Both the position numbers and the translations under genes were made by a program. The notes beneath the pieces were generated by a model. That model was not told the origin of the DNA. It worked only from the letters and a program-made list of their open reading frames with translations, and did no database searches. 64,000 bases of DNA, from the NCBI RefSeq assembly GCF_016864575.1, contig NZ_CP044127.1, positions 620,001-684,000 on the forward strand, in the 5' to 3' direction. This DNA comes from Rhizobium sp. BG4. GTDB taxonomy: Bacteria > Pseudomonadota > Alphaproteobacteria > Rhizobiales > Rhizobiaceae. This document shows positions 1 through 9,106 of the stretch, piece after piece (the first letter of the stretch is position 1; every line of letters starts with the position of its first letter).

Positions 1-588
1 GTCCAGAAGAAGGCTGCTGAGACGCGCGCAGCAAAGCTTGCTGCCAAAGGCAAGCCTGTAGACATGAACGAACTGCTCCGGATGGAGCCGGATCGCGGCG
101 TCACCAATGTCCGCAAGCTCAACTTGCCGCATTGGCGGCGATGGTTCGGAGCCGAGCACCGCTGCCTCGTTCCTGTAACGACCTTTGCGGAACCCGACCC
201 TATCAGCCAGGAGCCTGGAGGCAAGACGCCGAATGCCTGGTTCGGCCGCGCCGACACGACGGATCTTATGTTCTTTGCAGGCATTCATGTCCCGCAGTGG
301 CAGAGCGTTCGCAAGGTAAAGGACGGGCTGACGACCGATGATCTCTACGGCTTCTTAACAACCGCTGCCAATAACGTGGTCGCTCCAGTCCATGAAAAAG
401 CGATGCCGGTCTTACTGCTGACTAAGGAGGAGACCGACGTCTGGATGCGCGCACCCTGGGACGAAGCCCAGCACCTGGCACGTCCCGCGCCGAACGACGC
501 GATCCGCATCGTGGCAAGGGAGCCATACGGCTCGACGATCGTCGATGTGGCCGGCGAAATGCTGACGGAGCCGGATCTTTTCGGCTAG
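1..588 (+). CDS. SRAP (SOS response-associated peptidase) family protein, 5' truncated by window
   Basis: The reading frame is open from base 1, so the N-terminus with the catalytic Cys2 lies upstream. An internal ATG at 64 starts a 174-residue stretch. The visible part carries the SRAP signatures: a CLVPVTTFAEP segment (usual form RC(I/L)(I/V)P..GF(Y/F)EW), a small strand FFAGIHVP, then TTAANNVVAPVHEKAMPVLL with the family's His near the active site (HxRMP in most members, HEKAMP here). Known members (YedK, HMCES) crosslink to abasic sites in single-stranded DNA and shield them. A decayed second SRAP gene lies at 47.26 kb. The family call is firm; activity cannot be judged without the N-terminus. 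Confidence 0.85.
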   Translation, partial: VQKKAAETRAAKLAAKGKPVDMNELLRMEPDRGVTNVRKLNLPHWRRWFGAEHRCLVPVTTFAEPDPISQEPGGKTPNAWFGRADTTDLMFFAGIHVPQWQSVRKVKDGLTTDDLYGFLTTAANNVVAPVHEKAMPVLLLTKEETDVWMRAPWDEAQHLARPAPNDAIRIVAREPYGSTIVDVAGEMLTEPDLFG

Positions 589-986
589 AGGACGCGAGCG
601 ACGTTCATGAGGATGAGTAACCGATGGGCTGTTGATCCTGCTGACGCGGGTCGAAGTAAACTCTGATCAGTCACGACAGAAAAAGCGGGCAGCAATCTTT
701 TGATAAGCCCTCGCGGGCGGTGAAGTGCACGCCGAACCCTGAACCCCGTCTCAACCTCGAAGGTCTTGTGGGTAAACGGGTAATGAATCTCTCCGCGGCG
801 AATATCGAAGAACCATCAGGCAAACGGTCTATGCGATGGATGCGATGTCCCGCAACCGATGAAAGGAACAGATTTGTTTCTGGCTCGTGCCGTAATTTAT
901 TCTCGCTCCGTGAGGCGGAAGACATCATCTTGATCAACGCGTTTCCGGAGCGGTGAGCAGATTCTAAGAGAGCACAGCGATGAAGA
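589..986. other. Gene-poor decayed interval (also 1278-1915)
   Basis: Short overlapping reading frames on both strands have no recognisable protein signature and no convincing ribosome binding sites. I see nothing I can name here apart from the repeated RNA element at 987-1277. The stretch 1278-1915 is likewise without an identifiable gene. Confidence 0.4.
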
Positions 987-1277
987 AGCCCACGCGAGGG
1001 CGGCGCGCGGCTCTGATGATCTCTGCAATGGGTCGAGGGAGAAGAGATTGAACGCGTGCGGTGGGTTACCGACAACGTTCGCCGTCTTAACTTTAATGTC
1101 AGCAGCAGGTTCGACCGGCTCGCAAAAAATTCGGCTGTGATCCGCGTTGACAAAACGGGCTTTCATATTTTAGCAATTTGCTCGTTGTGGACCTGAGAGA
1201 CCCACAACACGAAATGATGGTGTGCATGAGAAGGCTTCGGGCCATTAGGGCAATGGTGGTTCCGAGGCCTTCTTCTA
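987..1277. repeat. Structured intergenic element, copy A (partner at 57787-58083)
   Basis: This stretch aligns over its whole length with 57787-58083. Shared blocks include CCCACGCGAGGGCGGCGCG, TTGAACGCGTGCGG, AACGTTCGCCG, TTGACA, TATTTTAGCAAT, GGACCTGAGA and GGTGGTTCCG. The left-hand hairpin (994-1015) is weaker here than in copy B, with a G-U pair and a bulge, while the right-hand hairpins are intact with compensatory substitutions. It appears to hold a minus-strand and a plus-strand small RNA arranged divergently. It could alternatively be a dispersed rhizobial intergenic mosaic element of RIME type. Confidence 0.75.
1176..1277 (+). ncRNA. Predicted small RNA, copy A (two-hairpin RNA with terminator)
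   Basis: A promoter-like TTGACA (1147-1152), N17, TTAGCA precedes hairpin 1 (GTTGTGG, 11-nt loop beginning ACCTGAGA, CCACAAC; 1184-1208) and hairpin 2 (AGAAGGCTTCGG 1229-1240 with CCGAGGCCTTCT 1262-1273), followed by a short pyrimidine tract. Relative to copy B, hairpin 1 shows T-A to G-C and G-C to A-T paired changes with the same 11-nt loop. Hairpin 2 differs in stem sequence yet stays paired. That pattern is direct evidence for a maintained RNA structure. The T tract here is weak (TTCTTCT). Target and family are unknown to me. Confidence 0.6.
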
Positions 1278-1915
1278 ACACGTGCTGATGTGCAAACCCG
1301 CGCCGAGTGACGGACGTAACAACAACCGGGGGTCTCCGGGTAACGGGGTGTGCGGGACTACGTCGGTTAGGCACGGCGGCCATGACCTCATGCCATGATC
1401 GCGCCACCGGACACGAAACCAGATGGGAGAAATCCGTCATCCCTCACGGCTATTGCCGCGGGCGACTGAGGTCTTAACTCCCGCAGTACGCCGAGGGCAC
1501 GGAGGCGCGGATGCTTCGTCCCATTACCGGAAGCGGGCGGCAAGGGAGGTGCTCGGTAAAACCAGCAATGACGCGCTCACCACACCGACCGCCGTTACAT
1601 TATCGTTCGCGGCCGCCTTTGGCGGAGGTCGAGACCTGATCTGACTGAAGGTGAACACAAGCGTCTCGTGGCGGAGCTTGTGTCTGCACGCAGGAAAGTG
1701 AGAGAAGCCTTTACTGACCCGGCGCGTCTGCTTGAAGCCAGAAGGACAATCGATGCCCCAAAGGTCTCGCTCGGGAGCGAGGGGCGGTCTGGTGGTCGGA
1801 GGGAGCCCCGGCCCTGAACAGGCGCCGGCAAAGACGACGCCCTATGCCGTCTGGAAACTCGAACAAGCCTCGGAACGGTTGAGCGTTATCCCTCCTCCGC
1901 GCAATCGATGCCGGA

Positions 1916-2245
1916 TCACGGCTTGACTATTGGCGATGGCGGATGTCGGCGGCCGAACGCCTCACGGTGCGAGTGAACGAATGCAGCTTTTAACCGAGCA
2001 CTCAACAGGCGTGAGTGGACGGCATAGGACGACGTAGCATTCACACGGGTTGCTGCAATCCCGACGACGTCTGAGATGAGGGTGGCGGCCAGCATTTCGA
2101 GGGATCGACAACCGTTCGCGTAAAGCTTGATGGCCGCGTCGCAAAGGAACGAAGACGCATTATCGTCCCAGCCGACACCATAGTGCCGATACCAGGCGCT
2201 AACAGCCTTTGAGATCAGGACGTGATCTTCCGGAACATTGGACAT
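1916..2245 (-). CDS. Hypothetical protein (109 aa)
   Basis: I do not recognise this protein. The start MSNVPEDHVL is favoured because GAGG lies about 6 nt upstream of the ATG; a longer frame extends to 2335 without a better site. The sequence is mixed alpha-helical with no signal peptide or membrane segment, and looks like a small cytosolic protein. It stands alone in an otherwise decayed interval, opposite to the Ku genes. It is probably a real rhizobial orphan, but its function is open. Confidence 0.5.
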   Translation of the reverse strand: MSNVPEDHVLISKAVSAWYRHYGVGWDDNASSFLCDAAIKLYANGCRSLEMLAATLISDVVGIAATRVNATSSYAVHSRLLSARLKAAFVHSHREAFGRRHPPSPIVKP

Positions 2246-2807
2246 GGGTGCCTCGTCGATACGGGTGAAGCGGTTGTCAGCAAACGCAGGAAGTTTTTGC
2301 TGGTTCCACCAATTCAGTGCAGGCTTGCTTGACAAAGCGCGTGCGCTCGACGAACGGGGCCCGGCGCTCGCCAGTCATTATCGCGATACTTTTATGCCGA
2401 GCAGGGGCCGAATGGCCGGCGCGGCTATTTCACCGCGGGATCCAGATGACGGCAACTTTGGCCTCTTTTGCCGCTGAGTGCATCATCACAGTTCACGCAG
2501 ATGCTCGGCTCTACCGATTGGCTGCCTGGCGGCGGCCTAGTCCTCGGCTGGTTTCGGTCCCCTACTTGGCCTCTCGCTCTGGATGCATCGCAAGCTGCGC
2601 GGATTGCCGGCCTTTTAGAGATGAAGGCCGAAGCAGGCTCGAAGGCGCCACTAATGGAAGCCTTTCGAAATTGTCAGACGGTGACAGGCCAATGAATCAA
2701 TCTCAGAGCGAAACGCCCTAAGCCTTTGAAAAATGATTCGTTTCGAGTCGGAACGAATCACCCGTTTCGGACTTGAGTCGCAACTGGGTGATTCGGAGTA
2801 TGGCGTC

Positions 2808-3725
2808 ATGGCGGGTGGTCAGCGTGCCCAATGGAAAGGTTTCCTGAAGTTTGGCGAGGTCTCTTGCGGCGTCGCCCTGTACACCGCGGCCAGCACCTCG
2901 GACAGGATCTCGTTCAACATGATCAACAAGGCGTCCGGCAACAAGGTCAACCGCATCTATGTGGACAGCGAGACTGAAGATCCGGTGCCGCGCGAGGACC
3001 AGGTCAAGGGCTTCGAGATCGACAACGGTCAATATTTGCAGATCGATCCGGAAGAGATCGCTGCCACCATTCCCGAAAGCAACAAGACGCTATCAGTCGC
3101 GGCCTTCATACCCTGCGATGAGATCGACGATGTCTATTTCGACAAGCCCTACTATCTCACGCCTGACAAGATGGGCGGAGACGCCTTCGTCGCGCTGCGT
3201 GACGCAATGAGAAAGTCGAAGGTTGCGGCCGTTGCGCGTGCAGTCCTCTTTCGAAGGATGAGGACCGTCCTCATACGTCCCCACGGCAAGGGCCTGATCG
3301 CCACTACCCTGAATTACGACTACGAGGTGCGTTCAAGCGCCAAGGCGTTCGAGGAGATGCCCAAGCTGAAAATCGAGGGTGAGATGCTGGATCTCGCCAA
3401 ACACATCATCTCCACCAAGAAAGGCGAGTTCGACCCAGCGACTTTCAACGATAGGTACGAAACCGCCCTTGCCGAACTGGTCAAGGCCAAGATCGAGGGC
3501 AAGGCGCTACCCAAGCCGAAGAAGGTCGAGATCTCCAAACCCAACGACCTGCTTGCGGCTCTTCGCGAGAGTGCAGGATTGCTAGCCTCCGGCGCCAACG
3601 GCAAAAGCAAGGCGACGCGCACGGCGGCCAATGCCAATCAGGGGTCTTCCGGAAAGGCTGCCCGTGGAACGGCCTCGAAGGCCGCCCCGTCATCGAGATC
3701 CACGTCGCACCGGAAGGCAAGCTGA
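2808..3725 (+). CDS. ku: Ku protein, non-homologous end joining (305 aa)
   Basis: Bacterial Ku forms a homodimeric ring that loads on double-strand DNA ends and recruits LigD. Family features are visible from residue 9: WKGFLKFGEVSCGVALY, then RISFNMINKASGNKVNRIY, the YFDKPYYLTPD segment and KKGEFDPATFNDRYE near the C-terminal end of the core. A lysine/alanine/serine-rich tail of about 50 residues follows, a typical DNA-binding extension. The start at 2808 (MAGGQRAQW) is chosen over an upstream in-frame ATG because homology begins here and GGAG precedes it. A second Ku gene follows 11 bp downstream, so the two are probably co-transcribed. The matching LigD gene is at 27.6 kb. Confidence 0.95.
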   Translation: MAGGQRAQWKGFLKFGEVSCGVALYTAASTSDRISFNMINKASGNKVNRIYVDSETEDPVPREDQVKGFEIDNGQYLQIDPEEIAATIPESNKTLSVAAFIPCDEIDDVYFDKPYYLTPDKMGGDAFVALRDAMRKSKVAAVARAVLFRRMRTVLIRPHGKGLIATTLNYDYEVRSSAKAFEEMPKLKIEGEMLDLAKHIISTKKGEFDPATFNDRYETALAELVKAKIEGKALPKPKKVEISKPNDLLAALRESAGLLASGANGKSKATRTAANANQGSSGKAARGTASKAAPSSRSTSHRKAS

Positions 3726-3736
3726 GGAGATCGACC

Positions 3737-4549
3737 ATGGCCCCTTATCGTTGGAAGGGTTATCTGAAGCTTTCGCTGGTCACCTGCCCGGTTTCGATGA
3801 CCTCTGCGACATCGGAATCGGAGAAAGTCCGGTTTCATACGCTCAACAAATCGACGGGAAATCGCGTCGTCTCCCAGTATGTCGACAGCGTAACCGGCAA
3901 GCCTGTGAAGGACGAGAACGAAGCCAAGGGCTACGCCCGTGGCGAGAACGACTATGTCATACTGACAGACGACGACCTTGACCGCGTGACGCTCGATACG
4001 GTCAAGACGATCGATATCGAGAAGTTCGTACCCGCCGAATCCATCGAATGGGTCTATCTGGAGAAGCCGAATTACCTCATGCCTGACGACCCGGTCGGCA
4101 ACGAAGCGTTCGCCGTCATTCGCGACGCCATGAAATCCGATGGCGTCGTCGGGGTCTCCAAACTCGTAATGGGCCGCCGGGAGCGTGCCGTCATCCTGGA
4201 GCCGCGCGGCGAAGGCATCGTCCTCTGGTCGCTCCGGTTCGGTGATGAGGTCCGCCCGGAAGAGAACTACTTCGACGATATCGAAGACGAAGGCGATCCC
4301 GACCTGGTGCCGCTGGTGCAGAAGCTGATCAAGCAGCAGACATCGCATTGGTCACCTGACATGGTCAGCGATCCGATCCAGGAAAGCCTCCTGAAACTGA
4401 TCGAGGAGAAAAAGAAGGCGCTGAGGCCGAAGAAGTCTGCTAAAGGCAAGACGTCCGAGGCGTCTCCGAAGTCGAACGTGGTCAACATCATGGACGCGCT
4501 GAAGAAGTCGGTGGCGGAGGAGTTGAAGAGCAGGAAAGCAGCCGGGTAG
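3737..4549 (+). CDS. ku: Ku protein, second paralogue (270 aa)
   Basis: This is a second full-length Ku: YRWKGYLKLSLVTCPVSM, then VRFHTLNKSTGNRVVSQYVD, WVYLEKPNYLMPDD, and HWSPDMVSDPIQESL before a short basic tail (KKKALRPKKSAKGK). It is shorter at the C-terminus than its neighbour and diverged in sequence. Paired Ku genes are known in rhizobia (multiple sku genes in Sinorhizobium), where products may form homo- or heterodimers. The start codon follows AGGAG in AGCTGAGGAGATCGACCATG. It lies 11 bp behind the first Ku gene in the same direction, consistent with an operon. Confidence 0.95.
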   Translation: MAPYRWKGYLKLSLVTCPVSMTSATSESEKVRFHTLNKSTGNRVVSQYVDSVTGKPVKDENEAKGYARGENDYVILTDDDLDRVTLDTVKTIDIEKFVPAESIEWVYLEKPNYLMPDDPVGNEAFAVIRDAMKSDGVVGVSKLVMGRRERAVILEPRGEGIVLWSLRFGDEVRPEENYFDDIEDEGDPDLVPLVQKLIKQQTSHWSPDMVSDPIQESLLKLIEEKKKALRPKKSAKGKTSEASPKSNVVNIMDALKKSVAEELKSRKAAG

Positions 4550-4611
4550 GTACCTGCGTTCATAACACGTCCAAGCGAGCTGAGATCGCTCTGGAGCTTC
4601 AGGAGGCCCAA

Positions 4612-4806
4612 ATGCAAAAGATTGCAGTCTCGGCAGTATGTGCTGCTCTGGCTCATGAGGGAATGATCACCTTACAGCTCTATGACCTGGACGCCGCCTC
4701 CGGCGGGCTGGCGGGAGCAACGGTCGGCGGTCTTGGCATCACCATTGCCAGAATCCGGCGCTCAGCGACCCGGCGAAACGTCCGTCGAGAGCGTCGGCGT
4801 TCTTGA
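4612..4806 (+). CDS. Possible small protein (64 aa), doubtful
   Basis: A strong AGGAGG sits 6 nt before the ATG, the main argument for a real gene. The product has a short hydrophobic and glycine-rich middle (AASGGLAGATVGGLGITIA) that could be a single membrane segment, then a very basic tail (RRSATRRNVRRERRRS). I recognise no family. The arginine-rich tail could be a frameshifted end. Confidence 0.3.
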   Translation: MQKIAVSAVCAALAHEGMITLQLYDLDAASGGLAGATVGGLGITIARIRRSATRRNVRRERRRS

Positions 4807-4821
4807 TGCAGCTCCGTTCTT

Positions 4822-5238
4822 TTAAACGGGCCGACGCTCACGCTCCTCGGCCTTGTCCTCTGCGACTTCCTCGACGCATTGAGCCCTCTCCGCCAGCTTC
4901 TGGCTCATTTCCCTAAGCTGCTGCTCGTCCAGCTTCTCGATGCCGACGAACTTGTTCTGCGCTTGCGATGTCAGGATCAATTCATCGAGCTTCGCCTGCA
5001 AAGCCTTGCCGTCCCGGTTCTGCGAGTTCTGCAAAACAAACACCATTAGGAAGGTGATGATCGTAGTGCTCGTATTGATCACCAACTGCCAGTTTTCGCT
5101 GTAGTCGAAGACCGGACCCGAGGCGGCCCAGACAACAACAAGTGCGACCGCAAGTACGAACGTTGCCGGCTTGCCAGACAGATCCGCGATCAGGGTGGCA
5201 AATTTCGAAAAGCCTCTGGATATAACGTTATCGCTCAT
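4822..5238 (-). CDS. Low-affinity iron permease (Fet4-like) family membrane protein (138 aa)
   Basis: The protein opens with an amphipathic segment, then two membrane helices separated by a short loop (PATFVLAVALVVVWAASGPVF and TSTTIITFLMVFVLQNSQNRD), followed by KALQAKLDELI. This arrangement, including the NSQNRD...K(A/S)LQ.KLDE(L/I) stretch, is typical of the bacterial Fet4-domain family. A charged coiled-coil-like C-terminus rich in Glu, Lys and Arg follows. The start at 5238 (MSDNVISRGF) is chosen because homology begins there. Iron transport has not been shown for most of these short bacterial members, so the name describes family only. Confidence 0.8.
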   Translation of the reverse strand: MSDNVISRGFSKFATLIADLSGKPATFVLAVALVVVWAASGPVFDYSENWQLVINTSTTIITFLMVFVLQNSQNRDGKALQAKLDELILTSQAQNKFVGIEKLDEQQLREMSQKLAERAQCVEEVAEDKAEERERRPV

Positions 5239-5299
5239 GGAAATCTCGCTGTTGCCCGGCCAATGATAACGCAAACAGGAGCAGAGCTGTTCCAGTTGG

Positions 5300-5630
5300 A
5301 GCAGGTCTTGGGACTTTAGTCTGGGTTCGGACCCACCCGACGTCGCAGACCGTTCCTCCGTATCCAGCGCAGCGTCGAATGGAACGCCCCACACTCCCTT
5401 GCCCGGTACTCGAATTGAGGGTGACGTACTTTGCGAGCTCTTTGCCCTTTGCATCCCTGCCGATACGGGCGACCCCGCGGCGCAGACGAGGAGGGCTTTG
5501 AGCTCGCATTTGCCGGCAAGATGAACTTCAAGCGTGTCGCATTTATTCGGCTTCTTACACTGCTGCTTTAAAGAGGCAATGACCTTAGAATCATCCGTGA
5601 AGGTGAACGTGCCATGATGGCGATGGTATG
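5300..5630 (-). pseudogene. Decayed reading frame (possible small secreted or helper protein)
   Basis: On the minus strand an open stretch without an ATG in the expected place reads FTFTDDSKVIASLKQQCKKP and then KCELKALLVCAAGSPV, before the sequence becomes low-complexity and appears to change frame. The residue pattern (CKKPNKC, LAGKCELKALLVC) looks protein-like rather than random. I cannot name a family. It runs into the start of the permease-like gene. Confidence 0.25.
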
Positions 5631-6059
5631 TTCAATTTTTCCTGTTTCGTAAGGTGAAGGACAGTTTCTGACCCTATCAGGCGTGAAGTACATCTGGGCC
5701 TATCTCGGGCTTGGGGCTCTTCTGTGGTACGCCGTCTTCCTGTCGGTGACTCACGCCACGCTCGCAGGCGTCGTCCAGGCGCTTCATACCGCTGAAAGTC
5801 ACACACGGCGATATCGAAGCTGGGCACGAGTAGTCTCCGCTCCACAAACCCGAGCACGCACTCCAGAAGCCGGTGGCTTTCTTCATCGTGTCGGTACTGC
5901 GCTTCGCAAATGCCGTTGTCTCCTTCATGGGCGCGTCCGCAAGCGTGCTGGCGGAGCCAGTCACTTCGGCGTCGCCTCTGGACTTAACCTCGGGAAGCTC
6001 GCAGGCGCACTTGGAATCTGGCGCTTCAGGTTAAGTCCGGGTCCGCGAAAACTCTGGCT

Positions 6060-6505
6060 CCTCCTTCTTCGCACAGAAGCCGTTCAAGCTGATCCTGCCC
6101 GACTTGCTCGATCTCTACAAATACCTCGACGCTTACATCGACCGCCATCGTGGTGTTCTGCTCGACGGAGCCTGTTCGTCAAGACGCTCAAGACCACCAG
6201 CCTTGATGCGGCCTACAACTCGACAACCTTCTGCGATGCTTGGCGGACGGTCATCCAATGCTATGGCATCTATAATGCCTATACCGGACGGGGGTGCGAT
6301 CAAGGGCTTGTTGCCGCATGGACCCCATAACCTGCGCGACATTCTTGCGACGCATATTCTGAAGCAGACCGGATCCTACGAGCAGGCAAGCTACGCCATT
6401 CAGGACATGCCCGACGTCGTGCAATAGCACTATGGTCGCTCCCTGCCACAAGACAAGGCCGCACTTGCGGCCAAGATCCTCAATCAGGCTTGGGAAGCTG
6501 CATAA
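6060..6505 (+). pseudogene. Tyrosine recombinase/integrase C-terminal remnant
   Basis: Three pieces in two frames read LDLYKYLDAYIDRHRGVLL, then LFVKTLKTTSLDAAYN, then LPHGPHNLRDILATHILKQT with YEQASYAIQDMPDVVQ, a stop codon at 6425-6427, and HYGRSLPQDKAALAAKILNQ. The HNLRDILATH box and the downstream HYGR match the catalytic H-x-x-R and Tyr region of phage-type integrases. The gene lacks its N-terminus, carries at least two frameshifts and has an in-frame amber codon, so it is dead. A shorter copy of the same segment lies inverted at 9830-9930. Confidence 0.8.
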
Positions 6506-6576
6506 AATCGAATGAGATGCTCGCCTTGGATGTCGGCTACACCCTACGTCCGAGCCGAGCTCGTCGTTTCGCTCTT

Positions 6577-6591
6577 AAGGGATGTGAACCA
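6577..6591 (+). repeat. 15-bp direct repeat, left copy (AAGGGATGTGAACCA)
   Basis: The identical 15 bp recur in the same orientation at 9107-9121, and the flanks also resemble each other (TTTCG..TT on the left, CGC on the right). The two copies bracket the nucleotidyltransferase and Zeta-toxin genes, and integrase fragments lie just outside them. Read on the minus strand the motif resembles a tRNA T-arm (GGTTCACATCC), a common integrase target. An attachment-site core is a plausible but unproven reading. Confidence 0.4.
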
Positions 6592-6706
6592 TCGCTTCCT
6601 ATAAGGTCGCGGCGGTCTATTGATTTTATTTGCTTTTCAGGTGGGGCCGCACAATCTGATGCGAATGAGTATTGTCATAGGCGTTCCTTTTGAGCAGGCC
6701 TGACCT

Positions 6707-7768
6707 TTATCTCTTGAGAATGCCAACCATTCGATTGATAGCGTCCCCATATTCCTTGTGCATGGTTTCGGCTGCTTCCGAGATGGCCAGCTTCCAAGCA
6801 GGTCCGCGATCCCATGCCTCTTCCAGAGCGTCAGCCAGTGATGGCCCATGGCCCGTGACCGGCAGGACCTCGAATAGTATTCCTGCCTGTCTAAGGTCTT
6901 TATCCCGTTTGGCCTGGCCGCCGGCGTCATTCTGACGGCGGCCGGCAATGATAAGCTTGTGCACCGCGTACCTGCAAGGATCAGGGATAGCAACTGAAAT
7001 ACCGGCACCATGTAGCAAGATCGAACGAACGGGATCGCGGATTAAGAAATCCATGAATCTTAGCGGTTCGGCTGACGCGCCTCCGAGAGCAGGCATGTTG
7101 GCGGGTTTGTCCGAATATTCTTCGGCTCCCCTGTTTGTCGTCATGAACTCGACCCTGTAACCGCTCTGGTTCCGGAAGGCATGAGATCGAGAGCTGCCGC
7201 TGATATGCGGCACTGCGCGGAACGTTGGATCAAGCCCTTTCAGGAGATCGAGGATCGGCGGCAGCGAATCTGCCACCTCGGCGGAGATCGCGAAATCCTG
7301 GGCCAGGTCTGCATCACCTGTTAGGATCGCCGCCGAAGGCAGACGGATGCCAAGATATGCCGAGTAGCATTGAAAAGCGACAGTGCCGATGAGAACACCG
7401 CGCAGCCGGAAGAGACCGGCCTTGGCAAGCGCCTGTACGATATCACCGGTAAAGCGATCAGCGGCAATTAAACCGGCTTCGCGCGTTAGCGTAGAAACGT
7501 ACTTGCGGCGAGCCTTATAGTCAGACTTCTCACCCTTGAAGGTTTCGACCCGTTCCGAAATCAGGGGGTCGTCGGCAGGCCCGACATAACGGCGTTTCTG
7601 CCCACCCTCTCCGTCGGGCTGGTCGAAATACCAGTAACGCCGGCCATCAACTGCTACTGGCACGAATCTACCCGATGGAGGGAAGTCTTCCGCCCAATCA
7701 TCATCAAATGCCCGTTGCTGGAGTTCCGCGACCATGGTGCGAAACATGAGGTCAATCTGCTTAATCAT
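6707..7768 (-). CDS. GSU2403-family nucleotidyltransferase-fold protein (353 aa)
   Basis: This resembles the large nucleotidyltransferase-fold family called GSU2403-like (NTP_transf_8). Visible features are a linker region with YWYFDQPDGEGGQKRRYVGP, the core RLRGVLIGTVAFQCYSAYLG, and the TGDADLAQDFA motif with the D-x-D metal-binding pair expected of the fold. A helical C-terminal half contains PCRYAVHKLIIAGRR. The start at 7768 follows GAGGTGG by about 5 nt. Substrate and role are unknown; related nucleotidyltransferases are often toxins or tailoring enzymes. It sits beside a Zeta-toxin operon inside a repeat-bracketed module, which hints at a mobile accessory or defence role. Confidence 0.8.
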   Translation of the reverse strand: MIKQIDLMFRTMVAELQQRAFDDDWAEDFPPSGRFVPVAVDGRRYWYFDQPDGEGGQKRRYVGPADDPLISERVETFKGEKSDYKARRKYVSTLTREAGLIAADRFTGDIVQALAKAGLFRLRGVLIGTVAFQCYSAYLGIRLPSAAILTGDADLAQDFAISAEVADSLPPILDLLKGLDPTFRAVPHISGSSRSHAFRNQSGYRVEFMTTNRGAEEYSDKPANMPALGGASAEPLRFMDFLIRDPVRSILLHGAGISVAIPDPCRYAVHKLIIAGRRQNDAGGQAKRDKDLRQAGILFEVLPVTGHGPSLADALEEAWDRGPAWKLAISEAAETMHKEYGDAINRMVGILKR

Positions 7769-8180
7769 GCCACCTCTATATCTTTTTCGCAAATCTAGTA
7801 TAGCAAGTTTTGCGGCTTTCCCCGGTGGACGCTGCCCGCCTCTGCCAGTGCAAGACACCACCTACCGTGATCCTCACTATACTATCTTCTCGGACATAAT
7901 ATAAGGCCGGTGTCGAGATGCCCGACTTGTACGGACCCGAACTATCGCCCCTCACATGCTAAGCTACTGATCTAACGTCCCTGTTGCATAACGCCTTTTT
8001 ATGGACCTCCAGCGATCGCCGCCGGCGATTATCATTCTCATTCTGACCTGGAGCCCGCGCCGGGTAGATTTTCCTTTCGGCAAGCCCCATGAGGGCAGTT
8101 CGCCGAACTTTGCGGTGCGCGGTCGGAAAGTGGGCGAGATTTAAAGGTCTGTCAACCGAAGGCAGGCTATCCCTCCTCAA
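7769..8180. other. Intergenic stretch between nucleotidyltransferase and Zeta genes
   Basis: I see no supported gene in these 412 bases. The right end lies directly after the shifted stop of the Zeta-toxin gene, and the left end holds the ribosome binding site and presumed promoter of the nucleotidyltransferase gene. Confidence 0.3.
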
Positions 8181-8797
8181 TCAACTGCTCTCAAAGCATT
8201 CCAGCGCTCGCATGAGATGGTACGCTTCGCAGACCTTGGCCTCAAAGAGCTTGTGCAGCGCTTGGTTGTCATCGATGTCGAAGGACTGGACGACGCCGCC
8301 GTTAATGGCGAAGACCTCGTGCGGTTCTATCCCTGAGTTGTCGATCAACAAAACTTCGTCTGCAATCCCGAGCGCTTCGTCAGCTTCTCGAAGGATCCAT
8401 CGTGCCGCCTGCGGATGTTTTCCTCCGGGATGTCGTGACCGCCCTTGAGGACACGCTGTCTAACGCGCTCGACGTTCGTCTCAACGGAATCCAAAGCAAC
8501 ATAGTAAAGGCCGACCTTGAACCCGGCTGCCTTGGCAGCCCGCATCATTCTCAACGATTGGTTGCTGCTCAGCGTCGTCTCGAAAATAAAAGACTGCCTG
8601 GTGTCGATCATCTCGTGAATCTTCACGAGAGCCGCTCGACCAGCTTGGATTTCGGTCGATCTGTTATCGGCGGCCGGCATCGCTTTGGCGATCTCGTCCG
8701 CGTTGATCCAAACACCCTCGAGCTTCAGCTTCGCGAAGGCGGAAGTTTTGCCGGAGCCGTTCGGCCCTGCGAGGAGGATACACGACAACTCGGGCAT
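8181..8797 (-). pseudogene. Zeta-toxin family kinase with a frameshift
   Basis: Zeta toxins are P-loop kinases that phosphorylate nucleotide sugars or related substrates and are held in check by an antitoxin. The first 150 codons carry Walker A (AGPNGSGKT, residues 10-18), WINADEIAKA and the ETTLSSNQSL segment, and end early at 8345. From about 8380 another frame continues the protein: EALGIADEVLLIDNSG, EVFAINGGVVQSFD and HKLFEAKVCEAYHLM, stopping at 8181-8183. A single-base change in the stretch around 8370-8390 would restore about 205 residues. It is either a genuine inactivating mutation or a sequencing error. It follows the small gene at 8808-8981 by 10 bp. Confidence 0.85.
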
Positions 8798-8807
8798 GGA
8801 GCGATTG

Positions 8808-8981
8808 CTACCTCACGGTAGCCGGAGCACGTTCCTTGCGCTCATGCCGGGCCTTATCCTTCGCCTCGTTCTGCCGATCCTTGGCAGTGATCGTTAGGCC
8901 CATACGGCGGCTCTCGGCGATGGCTTCCCGGCCGATCTCCTTCAAGGCTTGCCTGTTCTCGCGGTATTTCTGCAAGAGCAT
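8808..8981 (-). CDS. Small charged protein upstream of Zeta toxin, candidate antitoxin (57 aa)
   Basis: The gene encodes a short, highly charged, probably helical protein (MLLQKYRENRQALKEIGREA ... ending KERAPATVR). AGGAG lies 7 nt before the ATG. It ends 10 bp before the Zeta-toxin start in the same direction, the arrangement expected for an antitoxin gene. I recognise no named antitoxin domain, so the role is inferred from size, charge and position. If the Zeta frame is truly broken, this would be an orphan. Confidence 0.6.
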   Translation of the reverse strand: MLLQKYRENRQALKEIGREAIAESRRMGLTITAKDRQNEAKDKARHERKERAPATVR

Positions 8982-9106
8982 CAGCGATCTCCTTTCCATT
9001 CTTCCATAACATAATGCGACAGGCCGTCGGCTGCAAATACAGCTTGTGCCAGGTGCCAGCGACAGCAGCACTGAATGCAACGGGCCGAAGGAGACAGCTT
9101 CGATTG

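Noticed and set aside
671..1166. Overlapping minus-strand frames of 89-160 codons
   Set aside because: They overlap the structured RNA element, have no ribosome sites and no recognisable domains.
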